A stretch of 9,074 nt of DNA from Planctomycetota bacterium. Its GTDB lineage: Bacteria > Planctomycetota > PUPC01. Made by a program: the position numbers and the translations under genes. Under the pieces are notes generated by a model, which saw nothing but the letters and a program-made list of their open reading frames with translations, did no database searches and was not told where the DNA came from. Location: positions 1 through 9,074 of the forward strand of contig PWKM01000286.1 in assembly GCA_003559755.1 (NCBI GenBank), given 5' to 3'. This document shows positions 1 through 6,952 of this stretch, one piece after another; within the stretch, counting starts at the first letter, position 1; each line of letters begins with the position of its first letter.

Positions 1-948
1 GCTCGGCCAGAGGGCGATGATGCCCAAGCTCCAGTATGGGGTTTTGTTCGTGGCGACGTCGAGCGTCCTCCGCTCGCCGTCCGGGGTGACGAGCTCGACC
101 GGCAGCGTGGTATTCGGATGAAGCTGCACTGTTCGCTGGAAATCCTGCCAGGCGTGTACGCTCGTTTCGCCGATGCGCAACAGCCGGGAGCCGGGCTCAA
201 TTCCCGCCTGGTGTGCCGGGCTGCCCGGTTCACGATAGCCAGCGAGGGTGGTGACATATCCCGCACCCTGCCCCACGAACCCATAACTGACGCCAATCCG
301 TCCCTGCTCGTCGGTGGTGAGCTCGATTTCTATCGTCTCGCCGTCCCGGTCGACGCGAAGGACGATGTCGCCCACCCTCTCCTGGAGCAGCGAGTTCATC
401 TGGACCTCGCGCCAGAGCCGGACTTCCTGGAAGTTTTTCTCCCCCCTTTCCTTGATCCCGGTGATGAGATCGCCGCGTTTCAGGGTCGAGTTCCATGCCG
501 CCCGCTCGGGCACGATCTGACTGACGCGCGAGCTGGGCCGCTCCATCCCGATCATAAAGACCAGGGCGAGGAGCGGTATGGCGCAGAGGATGCTCATTGC
601 CGGGCCTGCGATGATGACCAGCGCCCGCTGGCCCGGTGTTTTTGACGGGAACTCGTCCGCTGCTCCGGTCGCCTCTTTGCCCTCGGCGATCTCGCCGCCG
701 GCCATCTTGACGTATCCGCCGCAGGGGATCAGCCGGATGCAGTAATCGGTCTTTCCCGGTCGTTTCTCTTCGGCCTCGATGTCGGCGTTCTTGTTCGTGC
801 CGAGCAGACGCGGGCCGAACCCGAAGGCGAATCGGATGACCCGGATGCCAACCAGTTTGGCCGCGGCAAAATGGCCGAGCTCGTGGATGAAAATGAGGAA
901 CCCGAAGCCGAGTACGACCAGGCCCCAATATCCGATCTGTTCTATCAT
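1..948 (-). CDS. rseP: RIP (site-2) zinc metalloprotease, RseP/M50 family, 3' end outside window
   Basis: Intramembrane zinc protease that cuts transmembrane segments of regulatory proteins such as anti-sigma factors. The frame is open from the ATG at 948 to the window edge (316 codons seen). The first membrane segment (about residues 8-30) carries HELGH at 22-26, the HExxH zinc site. CGGYVKM (76-82) is the conserved membrane re-entrant strand of the family. A second hydrophobic segment lies at about 109-135. Two PDZ-like regions follow at about 140-215 and 228-300 (the second with the SPAHQAGIEPGSRLLRIG pattern). The LDG motif with the third zinc ligand would lie beyond the window. The usual Asn of the GPxxN motif reads Ser119 (AGPAMS). 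An AGGAG ribosome site (954-958) lies 5 nt before the ATG. The start directly abuts the dxr stop codon, as in the conserved dxr-rseP pair of many bacteria. The family is certain; the substrate is unknown. Confidence 0.95.
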   Translation of the reverse strand, partial: MIEQIGYWGLVVLGFGFLIFIHELGHFAAAKLVGIRVIRFAFGFGPRLLGTNKNADIEAEEKRPGKTDYCIRLIPCGGYVKMAGGEIAEGKEATGAADEFPSKTPGQRALVIIAGPAMSILCAIPLLALVFMIGMERPSSRVSQIVPERAAWNSTLKRGDLITGIKERGEKNFQEVRLWREVQMNSLLQERVGDIVLRVDRDGETIEIELTTDEQGRIGVSYGFVGQGAGYVTTLAGYREPGSPAHQAGIEPGSRLLRIGETSVHAWQDFQRTVQLHPNTTLPVELVTPDGERRTLDVATNKTPYWSLGIIALWPS

Positions 949-2103
949 TCAGTCTCCTGATGCCGCCGCTCGCGCCGTCTCCCGTGCCCACCGGTCCGCC
1001 GCCATAACCTCGTCGAGGCCTGCCGGGTGCACGGGGGAGTGGGCATCGACGGTGCTGCGGGCGATGCTTGTGATCGTGGTGAAATTGATCTTCCGGTCCA
1101 GGAACATATTGACCGCGACCTCGTTGGCCGCGTTGAGCACTGCGCCGAGCGTCCCGCCCGCCGCTGCGGCCTTCCAGCCGAGCAGCAGCCCCGGGAACCG
1201 CTCGGTGTCCGGCGGCTCGAACGTGAGATTCCGCATCTCGGTCAGGTCCAGCCGGTGAGCCCCGGCGGACTCCCGGTCGGGGCAGGTCAGGGCGTATTGG
1301 ATCGGGCCGCGCATGTCGGGCGCCCCGAGTTGGGCCACCACCGAGCCGTCGCGGAACTCGACCATCGAGTGGACGATCGACTGGGGATGGACCAGCACGT
1401 CGATATGGTCGGGCGGCACGTCGAACAGCCAGCGGGCCTCGATGATCTCCAACGCCTTGTTCGTCAGCGTCGCCGAGTCGATGGTGACCTTCGCCCCCAT
1501 CTGCCAGGTGGGATGGCGCAGGGCCATCTCGGGGGTGACGTGGCGGAGTTCGCCCGGGCTGAACTCCCGGAACGGGCCGCCGGAAGCGGTGAGGATGAGC
1601 CGGGCCACCTCGCCCGGCTTGCCCGCCCGGAGGCACTGGTATATCGCGCTGTGTTCGCTGTCGATCGGGATAATCTCCACCCCGCGGTCCGCCGCCAGCC
1701 CGGTCAGGTATTCGCCGGCCATCACCAGCGACTCCTTGTTGGCCAGGGCCAGGGTCTTTCCCGACTCCAGCGCGGCAATGGAGGCAGGCAGGCCCGCGGC
1801 GCCTACGACCGCTCCGACGACGACATCGGCTTCGTCCAGCGAGGCCGCCGCGACCAGCCCTTCTTCGCCGCCCATCACCCGGATGCCCGTGCCCGAAAGC
1901 TCCGTTTCCAGCCGGTCGAGGTGTGAGTCATCGGTCAGAGCGACCATCGCCGGTTCAAACCGCCTGGCCTGTCGGGCCAGCAATTCCCAGTTCGAGTCCG
2001 CGGTCAGGGCGGCGATCCGGATCCGGTCGCCCAGATGCGCGGCCACGTCCAGGGTGTTCGTTCCGATGGACCCGGTCGAGCCAAGAACGGCTATCTGTTT
2101 CAC
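949..2103 (-). CDS. dxr: 1-deoxy-D-xylulose 5-phosphate reductoisomerase (DXR/IspC)
   Basis: Cytosolic NADPH- and metal-dependent enzyme making 2-C-methyl-D-erythritol 4-phosphate, the committed step of the MEP isoprenoid pathway. In the 384-residue product, GSTGSIG (8-14) is the NADPH loop, NKESLV lies at 122-127 and IDSEH at 147-151 holds two metal ligands. ASGGPF (173-178), HPTWQMGAK (197-205) and IDSATLTNKALE (208-219) keep the substrate- and metal-binding Ser, Asn, Lys and Glu, and HPQS starts at 239. Length matches the family (about 385-400). A longer GTG start at 2112 is possible. The GTG at 2103 is preferred because an almost perfect ribosome site (AAGGTGG, 2109-2115) sits 5 nt upstream of it and because the protein then begins MKQIAVLGSTG, as DXRs normally do. 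Catalytic residues are intact, so it should be active. It is first in a transcript with rseP. Confidence 0.97.
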   Translation of the reverse strand: MKQIAVLGSTGSIGTNTLDVAAHLGDRIRIAALTADSNWELLARQARRFEPAMVALTDDSHLDRLETELSGTGIRVMGGEEGLVAAASLDEADVVVGAVVGAAGLPASIAALESGKTLALANKESLVMAGEYLTGLAADRGVEIIPIDSEHSAIYQCLRAGKPGEVARLILTASGGPFREFSPGELRHVTPEMALRHPTWQMGAKVTIDSATLTNKALEIIEARWLFDVPPDHIDVLVHPQSIVHSMVEFRDGSVVAQLGAPDMRGPIQYALTCPDRESAGAHRLDLTEMRNLTFEPPDTERFPGLLLGWKAAAAGGTLGAVLNAANEVAVNMFLDRKINFTTITSIARSTVDAHSPVHPAGLDEVMAADRWARETARAAASGD

Positions 2104-2108
2104 AGAAA

Positions 2109-2115
2109 CCACCTT
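2109..2115 (-). promoter_or_regulatory. Ribosome binding site that fixes the dxr start
   Basis: On the minus strand the sequence reads AAGGTGG, one mismatch from AAGGAGG, then a 5-nt spacer TTTCT, then GTG at 2103-2101. If translation began at the upstream GTG (2112) this element would lie inside the gene and that start would have no comparable site. This is direct sequence reading; use in the cell is inferred. Confidence 0.7.
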
Positions 2116-2155
2116 CGGTCGTGTTCAGTGATATTTGCGGCAGCTTGTTCTCGAA

Positions 2156-2171
2156 GATTATACGGATAATC
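2156..2171. promoter_or_regulatory. Inverted repeat, possible operator in the dxr leader
   Basis: GATTAT (2156-2161), a 4-nt spacer ACGG, and ATAATC (2166-2171) form a perfect 6-4-6 inverted repeat. It covers the downstream TATAAT on the minus strand and lies just after the predicted start site of the upstream dxr promoter. The position suits a repressor site or a weak hairpin in the 5' leader. AT-rich palindromes of this size also occur by chance, so the call is tentative. Confidence 0.3.
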
Positions 2172-2181
2172 CATCCTTTTG

Positions 2182-2210
2182 ATTCTATCAGCCCCCGTGA
2201 TACCGTGCAA
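2182..2210 (-). promoter_or_regulatory. Candidate sigma70 promoter for dxr-rseP
   Basis: Reading the minus strand, TTGCAC (2205-2210) is followed by exactly 17 nt and then TAGAAT (2182-2187), which matches TATAAT at 5 of 6 positions. A TG one base upstream makes it an extended -10. The predicted transcript start is near 2175, giving a leader of about 70 nt before the dxr GTG. A second TATAAT (2157-2162) lies closer to the gene but lacks a good -35. Confidence 0.5.
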
Positions 2211-2258
2211 GTTGCCGGAAGCCTAGACATGGAGTTGTGCCGGGCGTGTGATCCGGGC

Positions 2259-2287
2259 TTGAACCTCCGTCATACCGATATTATAAT
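2259..2287 (+). promoter_or_regulatory. Sigma70-type promoter for the pseudokinase-aspS transcript
   Basis: TTGAAC (2259-2264), a 17-nt spacer, then a perfect TATAAT (2282-2287). The predicted start is near 2294, about 48 nt before the ATG at 2342. A palindrome TAACGTTA (2293-2300) sits on the predicted start. The imperfect palindrome CGAT-ATTATA-ATCG (2276-2289) overlaps the -10. Because only 16 bp separate the pseudokinase gene from aspS and no second promoter is visible, this element probably drives aspS as well. Confidence 0.6.
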
Positions 2288-2341
2288 CGATTTAACGTTA
2301 CCGTATGAGGTCATGTGCGCCTCACTGCTGGAGATATCTCG

Positions 2342-4093
2342 ATGATTTTTGTCTGCCCCGGTTGCCAATCGCGGTTCCGCCTGGCCCGCATGCCCGAAAG
2401 CGGCAAGATTACTTGTCCGAAGTGCGACCGCGTATCGAAGGTGAAGAAGAAACCGTCCGGAAAAGCCGGTGCCGCGAAGAGCGCAGGGGCGAAAGGGGGC
2501 TCCGCCCTCTCGCCGGGCGATAAGATCGGCGGGCATACCATCGAGAAGTACATCGAGAGCACCCGCCACACCAGCATCTACCGGGCCGTACAGACTTCGA
2601 TGGGGCGTAAGGTCATGCTCCGGCAGCTCAAGCCGGAGTTCGCATCGGACCAGTCGATCCGGGACCGATTCTTCGGCGAAGCCCGGGCGGCGGCGAGTTT
2701 CAACCACCCAAACCTTCTGTCTGTCTTCGACATGAGCGAGGAGGGCGGCTGCTGCTTCTATGCGACCGAATATCTGGAGGGAAGCCCGCTGGCCCAGTAC
2801 AGTGGGGCAGAGGGCCGAACCGCACGCCAGCGGCTGGAGGTCGCCGCACAGATAACCAGAGCGCTGGTTGCCGCAGAATCGGCCGGTGTAGAGAGAGTGT
2901 GGCTCGAACAGGATGATGTCTGGGTGAGTGAGAGCGGCGATGTCCGTGTGAAAAACGTGGGGGTGGACCCGCCGCTGGAGGGAGGGAAGCCGACTTCGCT
3001 GTTGGAAGCACTTGCCCGGCTGATGTACCTGGTGGCCACCGGCGAGGAGCTGCCCGCCGGTGTGTGGAATTCAGGCAAGGCCATACCCGTGCCCGAGGGC
3101 AGACAGCCGCTGGAGGCAAAGCTGAACACCCTCGTCGGCCGGCTGGTCAACGAAGGCGAGGAGGCCTACGACAGCGTCACCGCCTTCGCCAGCGAACTGG
3201 AGGGGCTGCTCGATCACGCCCGACGACGGAGCACCGTGGACGCGACTGCCGCACCCGGCGGCATCGTCCCCCTGCGGCTGGAAAAAGCTCATCGTCGCGA
3301 ATTCCCGGTCAAGAGCGTTTTGGTCGGAACGGTCATCGTCGCCGCACTCGTCGGGATGACCGTCTTCTTCATCCTCAGCTCTGCCCGCCAAAGGCAGCGC
3401 GAGGAGGAGTCTGATCAACTATGGCGGGCGGCCGTCACCATCATACGAGCCGACAATCCGACCGATGATGAGCTCAGGTCTGCCGTCCAGATGATGCAGA
3501 CGCTGGCACAGGACTACCCGAACCTGCGGTATGGTCGTGAGGCACGGTCGAAGGGTGTCGAAACGGCAAAGGCACGGCTCATCCAGATCGTTTATGACCG
3601 GGCGGAGAGAGAGCATCCGTCGCTCGAGCTGGCGAACGTGCGGGCATCACTGCAGGCAGCCCACGAGAAACTGTCCGCCATCCCGGAGCTCGACGGGTTC
3701 GCACCGGTGGACGAACAGTTGGCGCAGCGGATGGAGAACGCACGTATCCGCTACGAAAACGCCGCCCACGAGGACTGGACGGAGGAGGTCTGGACCAAGG
3801 TGCGAGCGTTCAATCGCCCGCACAGGATGCAATACGGAAATGCGCTGGAAGAGCTCGAACAGTTCAGGGAACGATGGTCGGAGTCCGAAAGGCACGTGGA
3901 ACTGGCCGACGAGATGATCGAGGAGACCCGCGAGCTGGCTGCCGGGCGATTCAAAGAAATAATGGAACGGGTAGAAAGCTACATCGAGGAGGGGAATACG
4001 GACAATGCCCAGACTGTGCTCCAGAGAGTGATTGAACACTTCGGCATCGACGAGTATGTCGATCAGGCCGAGCAGAAATTAGCCGAGCTTTAA
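2342..4093 (+). CDS. Membrane-anchored pseudokinase with N-terminal MJ0042-type zinc ribbon
   Basis: A 583-residue protein of unknown role. Residues 1-30 form a CxxC...CxxC zinc ribbon (Cys5, 8, 25, 28) of the MJ0042 type, followed by a Lys/Ala/Gly/Ser linker (about 32-57). Residues 58 to about 290 follow a Ser/Thr kinase layout. The alpha-C stretch GEARAAASFNHPNLLSVFD is recognisable and keeps Glu113. The catalytic residues are gone: the glycine loop reads IESTRHTSIYRA, the beta-3 Lys is Arg94, HRD is RVW (185-187) and DFG is NVG (205-207). It is therefore best read as a pseudokinase. One membrane segment lies at about 325-346. The rest (350-583) is charged and helical with TPR-like stretches (about 375-415 and 537-583), probably outside the cytoplasm. 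ATG 2342 was chosen for the GGAG at 2330-2333; an in-frame GTG at 2315 has no such site. aspS follows after 16 bp. Domain calls are by eye. Confidence 0.85.
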   Translation: MIFVCPGCQSRFRLARMPESGKITCPKCDRVSKVKKKPSGKAGAAKSAGAKGGSALSPGDKIGGHTIEKYIESTRHTSIYRAVQTSMGRKVMLRQLKPEFASDQSIRDRFFGEARAAASFNHPNLLSVFDMSEEGGCCFYATEYLEGSPLAQYSGAEGRTARQRLEVAAQITRALVAAESAGVERVWLEQDDVWVSESGDVRVKNVGVDPPLEGGKPTSLLEALARLMYLVATGEELPAGVWNSGKAIPVPEGRQPLEAKLNTLVGRLVNEGEEAYDSVTAFASELEGLLDHARRRSTVDATAAPGGIVPLRLEKAHRREFPVKSVLVGTVIVAALVGMTVFFILSSARQRQREEESDQLWRAAVTIIRADNPTDDELRSAVQMMQTLAQDYPNLRYGREARSKGVETAKARLIQIVYDRAEREHPSLELANVRASLQAAHEKLSAIPELDGFAPVDEQLAQRMENARIRYENAAHEDWTEEVWTKVRAFNRPHRMQYGNALEELEQFRERWSESERHVELADEMIEETRELAAGRFKEIMERVESYIEEGNTDNAQTVLQRVIEHFGIDEYVDQAEQKLAEL

Positions 4094-4109
4094 CACAATT
4101 GAGAGGATT

Positions 4110-5876
4110 ATGAAACGAACGCACAACTGCGGAGAGTTGCGAGCCGAAGACGCCGGTCAGGAAGCGGTCCTTTGCGGATGGGTTGCATCGAGACGAGACC
4201 ACGGCGGCCTCACATTCATCGACCTGCGTGACCGTTACGGCGTGACGCAGGTCGCCTTCAGCCCGGAACGAGCGGCCGAAGCCCACGCCGCCGCCGACGC
4301 GCTGCGCAGCGAATATGTCATCGCAGTGCGCGGCGAAGTGAGTCGGCGACCGGACGGCATGGTCAACCCCGACCTGCCCACAGGCGAGGTCGAACTCGAT
4401 GTCAACGAGCTCGAAATCCTCAACGCCGCCAAGCCGCCCCCGTTCGAGATAACCGACCGCACCGACGTGGCCGAGGACAGTCGGCTGAAACACCGCTACC
4501 TCGACCTCCGCCGACCTGTCATGCAACAGCGGCTGATCATGCGCGACCGGATCATCCGGGCGATCCGTGGCTATTTCGGCGAGCGCGGATTCATCGATGT
4601 CGAGACTCCCTGTCTCACCCGCAGCACTCCCGAGGGTGCCCGGGATTTCGTCGTCCCCAGCCGCCTCTACCCCGGCCGGTTCTACGCTTTGCCCCAGTCG
4701 CCCCAGCTTTTCAAACAGCTCCTCATGATTGCCGGGTTCGACAAGTATATCCAGATCGCCCGGTGCTATCGCGACGAAGACCCGCGGGCCGACCGGCAGG
4801 TCGAGCACACCCAACTCGATCTCGAGATGTCGTTCGTCGACGCCGAGGACGTGATGGCGGTCGTCGAGGGGGCGCTGGTACACGTCGTGCGCGAGGCGCT
4901 GGGGCGCGATGTGCACACCCCGTTCCCACGGATGACCTGGCACGATGCCATGCGGCTCTACGGCAGCGACAAGCCCGATCTCCGCTTCGGAATGCCGATC
5001 TTCGATATCACAGACCTGGCCGGCGAGAGCGAGTTCCGCGTGTTCAGGAATGTCGTCGAGGCCGGCGGCGTGGTCCGAGGATTATGCGTCCCCGGCGGCG
5101 AAGACTATACCCGGCGGCAGATCGAGAAGGAAATGGCCGAGTTCGTCGGCCAGTTCGGGGCAAAGGGCCTCGCCTGGATGAAACTCCAGGGCGGCGAACT
5201 CCTTTCGTCGATCAAGAAATTCTTCTCCGAAGACCAGCTCGCCGAAATCATCGACCGGGCGGACGCCGACGAAGGCGACCTGCTGCTGTTCGTCGCGGAC
5301 AAGGAGCCGACGGTTTGCCAGGCACTCGGTCGGCTGCGCGTCCGGCTGGGAAGGGAACGCAACCTCTACGACCCCGACCAACTGCATTTCTCGTGGGTCG
5401 TTCGCTTCCCGATGTTCGACTGGAACGAGGACGAAGACCGACCCGACCCGCTCCATCATCCGTTCACTTCACCGGTGGACGAAGACCTGGACAAGTTGGA
5501 GGACGAACCGCTGGCCGTCCGGGCAAAAGCATACGACGTCGTGCTCAACGGGACCGAGTTGGGCGGTGGCAGCATCCGAATCCATCGCAACGATGTCCAG
5601 CAGCGAATCTTCCGGCTCATCAACCTGACCGAGGAGCAGGCCCGCGTTCAGTTCGGCTTCCTCCTTGATGCCCTCGAATACGGTGCCCCGCCGCACGGCG
5701 GAATCGCCATTGGCATCGATCGGCTGGCGATGCTGCTGCTGGGCCTCGATACCATCCGCGATGTCATCGCCTTCCCCAAAACCCAGCGCGGGCAGTGCCT
5801 GATGACCGACGCCCCGGGCGAGATCTCCGATGCCCAGCGCAAAGAACTCCACCTGAGCGAGGGCCCGCCCGAGTAG
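4110..5876 (+). CDS. aspS: Aspartate--tRNA(Asp/Asn) ligase, probably non-discriminating
   Basis: Class II aminoacyl-tRNA synthetase charging tRNA-Asp with aspartate, and probably tRNA-Asn too. The 588 residues match bacterial AspRS (E. coli 590). The OB-fold anticodon domain covers about 1-105. The catalytic core contains DVETPCLTRSTPEGARDF (163-180), YALPQSPQLFKQ (192-203) and motif 2, YRDEDPRADRQVEHTQLD (220-237). The bacterial GAD insert is in the middle. Motif 3 is GIDRL (535-539), followed by RDVIAFPKT. Residues 31 and 83 are His and Gly, as in the experimentally studied non-discriminating enzymes; discriminating ones such as E. coli have Leu and Lys at the matching places. With GatCAB, Asp-tRNA-Asn would be amidated to Asn-tRNA-Asn. 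GatCAB genes are not in this window. The ribosome site GAGAGG (4101-4106) is close to the ATG. It lies 16 bp after the pseudokinase gene, probably on the same transcript. Confidence 0.97.
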   Translation: MKRTHNCGELRAEDAGQEAVLCGWVASRRDHGGLTFIDLRDRYGVTQVAFSPERAAEAHAAADALRSEYVIAVRGEVSRRPDGMVNPDLPTGEVELDVNELEILNAAKPPPFEITDRTDVAEDSRLKHRYLDLRRPVMQQRLIMRDRIIRAIRGYFGERGFIDVETPCLTRSTPEGARDFVVPSRLYPGRFYALPQSPQLFKQLLMIAGFDKYIQIARCYRDEDPRADRQVEHTQLDLEMSFVDAEDVMAVVEGALVHVVREALGRDVHTPFPRMTWHDAMRLYGSDKPDLRFGMPIFDITDLAGESEFRVFRNVVEAGGVVRGLCVPGGEDYTRRQIEKEMAEFVGQFGAKGLAWMKLQGGELLSSIKKFFSEDQLAEIIDRADADEGDLLLFVADKEPTVCQALGRLRVRLGRERNLYDPDQLHFSWVVRFPMFDWNEDEDRPDPLHHPFTSPVDEDLDKLEDEPLAVRAKAYDVVLNGTELGGGSIRIHRNDVQQRIFRLINLTEEQARVQFGFLLDALEYGAPPHGGIAIGIDRLAMLLLGLDTIRDVIAFPKTQRGQCLMTDAPGEISDAQRKELHLSEGPPE

Positions 5877-5877
5877 C

Positions 5878-5937
5878 ATGTTGGCTGCGTGACCAAAACG
5901 AGCGGTTGTTTGGAATGAGCCACGCCAACATCCAAAC
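5878..5937 (+). repeat. Nested and competing inverted repeats just after aspS
   Basis: Two bases after the aspS stop, ATGTTGGC (5878-5885) is matched by its exact reverse complement GCCAACAT (5924-5931). Inside, CCAAA (5893-5897) pairs with TTTGG (5909-5913). A third, mutually exclusive pairing joins GTTTGGA (5908-5914) to TCCAAAC (5931-5937). There is no U-run, so it is not a standard intrinsic terminator. It could be a Rho-associated 3'-end structure, an mRNA-stabilising element, or chance. Pairings were found by eye and no energy was computed. Confidence 0.35.
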
Positions 5938-5954
5938 CTCGCGCGCCCGGAAGC

Positions 5955-5982
5955 TGGACGTATTGCCAGTGGCTGGTACAAT
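5955..5982 (+). promoter_or_regulatory. Candidate promoter of the aldolase / UroD-like / Gfo-Idh-MocA genes
   Basis: TGGACG (5955-5960, 4 of 6 to TTGACA), a 16-nt spacer, then TACAAT (5977-5982, 5 of 6 to TATAAT) with an extended -10 TG at 5974-5975. The predicted start near 5989 leaves a leader of about 145 nt. The interrupted palindrome CCAG-TGG-CTGG lies between the two elements and could be an operator. This is the best -10 seen in the 257-bp gap, but GC-rich genomes give many weak matches. Confidence 0.35.
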
Positions 5983-6133
5983 GTCGGCCATTGGCGGGCC
6001 GCGTCCGCGTCCAAGTTCGCCCTGTTGGCCTGACGTACCGCATTGACATCTGTCTCGGCGAGCGGCCTGGGAATGCGATTCATGGCCTGCGCGTGTTCAA
6101 CATACGGCGAGCCAAAGGGAAGGAGACATTTCG

Positions 6134-6952
6134 ATGGCGGGACGGGAGATACGACTGTCGCGGCTGCTCAACGGCGACGAGAACGCGGTGATTATCGCAG
6201 CCGATCACGGGGAATTCGACGGGCCGATTCCGGGCATGATCGATATCGACGATACAATCGCCCGGATCGATCCGGGCGTGGACGCCGTGTTGCTTTCGCC
6301 GGGGATGGTCGGCCGCGCCGCCCGGCTTTTCGGCGCCCGGGGCGGGCCGCTGGCCGTGATGCGCCTGAACTGGTCGACCACCTACTGCTTTCAATGGGGT
6401 TGCCGCGACGCAGCGACCTGCCGGGCGGTGAGCGCCTGGGAGGCGGTGCGGCTCGGCGCGGACATCGCGCTCATCTCCCTGACGCTGAAGACCGGTGACG
6501 AGCATACGGACGCGGCAAACGTCGAGGTGTTTGCCGAACTGCGGGAGGAATGTGCCGAGCTCGGACTGCCCGTCATCGGCGAGTATTTCCCGCCCGATGC
6601 CGACCGGCTCTCGCCCGACGAACTGCACGAGCAGGTGCTCATTGGCTGTCGCATCCTGGCCGAGCTTGGAGCCGACTGCATCAAGACGTTCCATACGAAC
6701 CGGTTCCCTGACGTCGTCGCCGGCTGCCCCATCCCCCTCTTCGGGCTGGGAGCGTCGAAGCTGCCCTCCCAGTTCGAGGCGCTCGAGCTCGCCCGCCGGG
6801 AAATCGACGAGGGCGCCCGCGGCGTGGTTTTCGGCCGGAATGCCATCCAGGTGCCCGATCCGCCTGCGTTCCAGCGGGCACTCTGCGACGTCGTCAAGCA
6901 TTCCGCCTCCCCGACACAGGCCGCCTCGCAACACGGGCTGACAGACGGATGA
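6134..6952 (+). CDS. Class I (Schiff-base) aldolase, DeoC/FbaB/LacD superfamily
   Basis: A 272-residue TIM-barrel aldolase that likely splits or joins a phosphorylated sugar through a lysine imine. Family hallmarks are AADHG (22-26, Asp24 at the end of the first strand), IGEYFP (148-153, Glu150), CIKTFHT (182-188, with Lys184 as the expected Schiff-base lysine) and the phosphate-binding end pattern GLGASK (204-209) and GVVFGRN (230-236). These resemble archaeal-type fructose-bisphosphate aldolase (FbaB) and related LsrF/LacD enzymes. The exact substrate cannot be read from sequence. A strong AGGAG site (6121-6125) precedes the ATG by 8 nt. Its stop overlaps the start of the next gene by 4 bp (ATGA), so the two products are made together. 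This argues for a dedicated pathway rather than housekeeping glycolysis. Confidence 0.88.
   Translation: MAGREIRLSRLLNGDENAVIIAADHGEFDGPIPGMIDIDDTIARIDPGVDAVLLSPGMVGRAARLFGARGGPLAVMRLNWSTTYCFQWGCRDAATCRAVSAWEAVRLGADIALISLTLKTGDEHTDAANVEVFAELREECAELGLPVIGEYFPPDADRLSPDELHEQVLIGCRILAELGADCIKTFHTNRFPDVVAGCPIPLFGLGASKLPSQFEALELARREIDEGARGVVFGRNAIQVPDPPAFQRALCDVVKHSASPTQAASQHGLTDG

Noticed and set aside
230..1636. A 468-codon open frame on the minus strand overlapping dxr and rseP.
   Set aside because: It is Arg/Gly/Pro-rich, matches no family I recognise, and is out of frame with two genes carrying intact catalytic motifs. It reflects GC-rich codon bias.
2315..2341. Longer start (GTG 2315) for the pseudokinase gene.
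   Set aside because: The nine extra residues precede the zinc ribbon without purpose, while the ATG at 2342 has GGAG 8 nt upstream and begins MIFVCPGC, the usual position of such ribbons.
2342..4093. Annotation as an active Ser/Thr protein kinase.
   Set aside because: Lys, HRD Asp and DFG Asp are all replaced when aligned to the kinase pattern; only the scaffold and alpha-C Glu remain.
3951..4943. A 330-codon minus-strand frame across the start of aspS, with similar long frames antisense to the right-hand genes (6080-7024 and 8067-8972).
   Set aside because: All lie opposite well-supported genes, show no motifs and have no convincing ribosome sites. They are shadows of GC-rich coding DNA.
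5877..5940. Intrinsic (Rho-independent) terminator after aspS.
   Set aside because: Stems exist but the loop distances are long and no T-run follows.
6043..6071. Perfect TTGACA at 6043-6048 as a -35 element for the aldolase gene.
   Set aside because: No acceptable -10 lies 16-18 nt downstream (the 17-nt position reads CCTGGG). The extended -10 at 5974-5982 is a better candidate.
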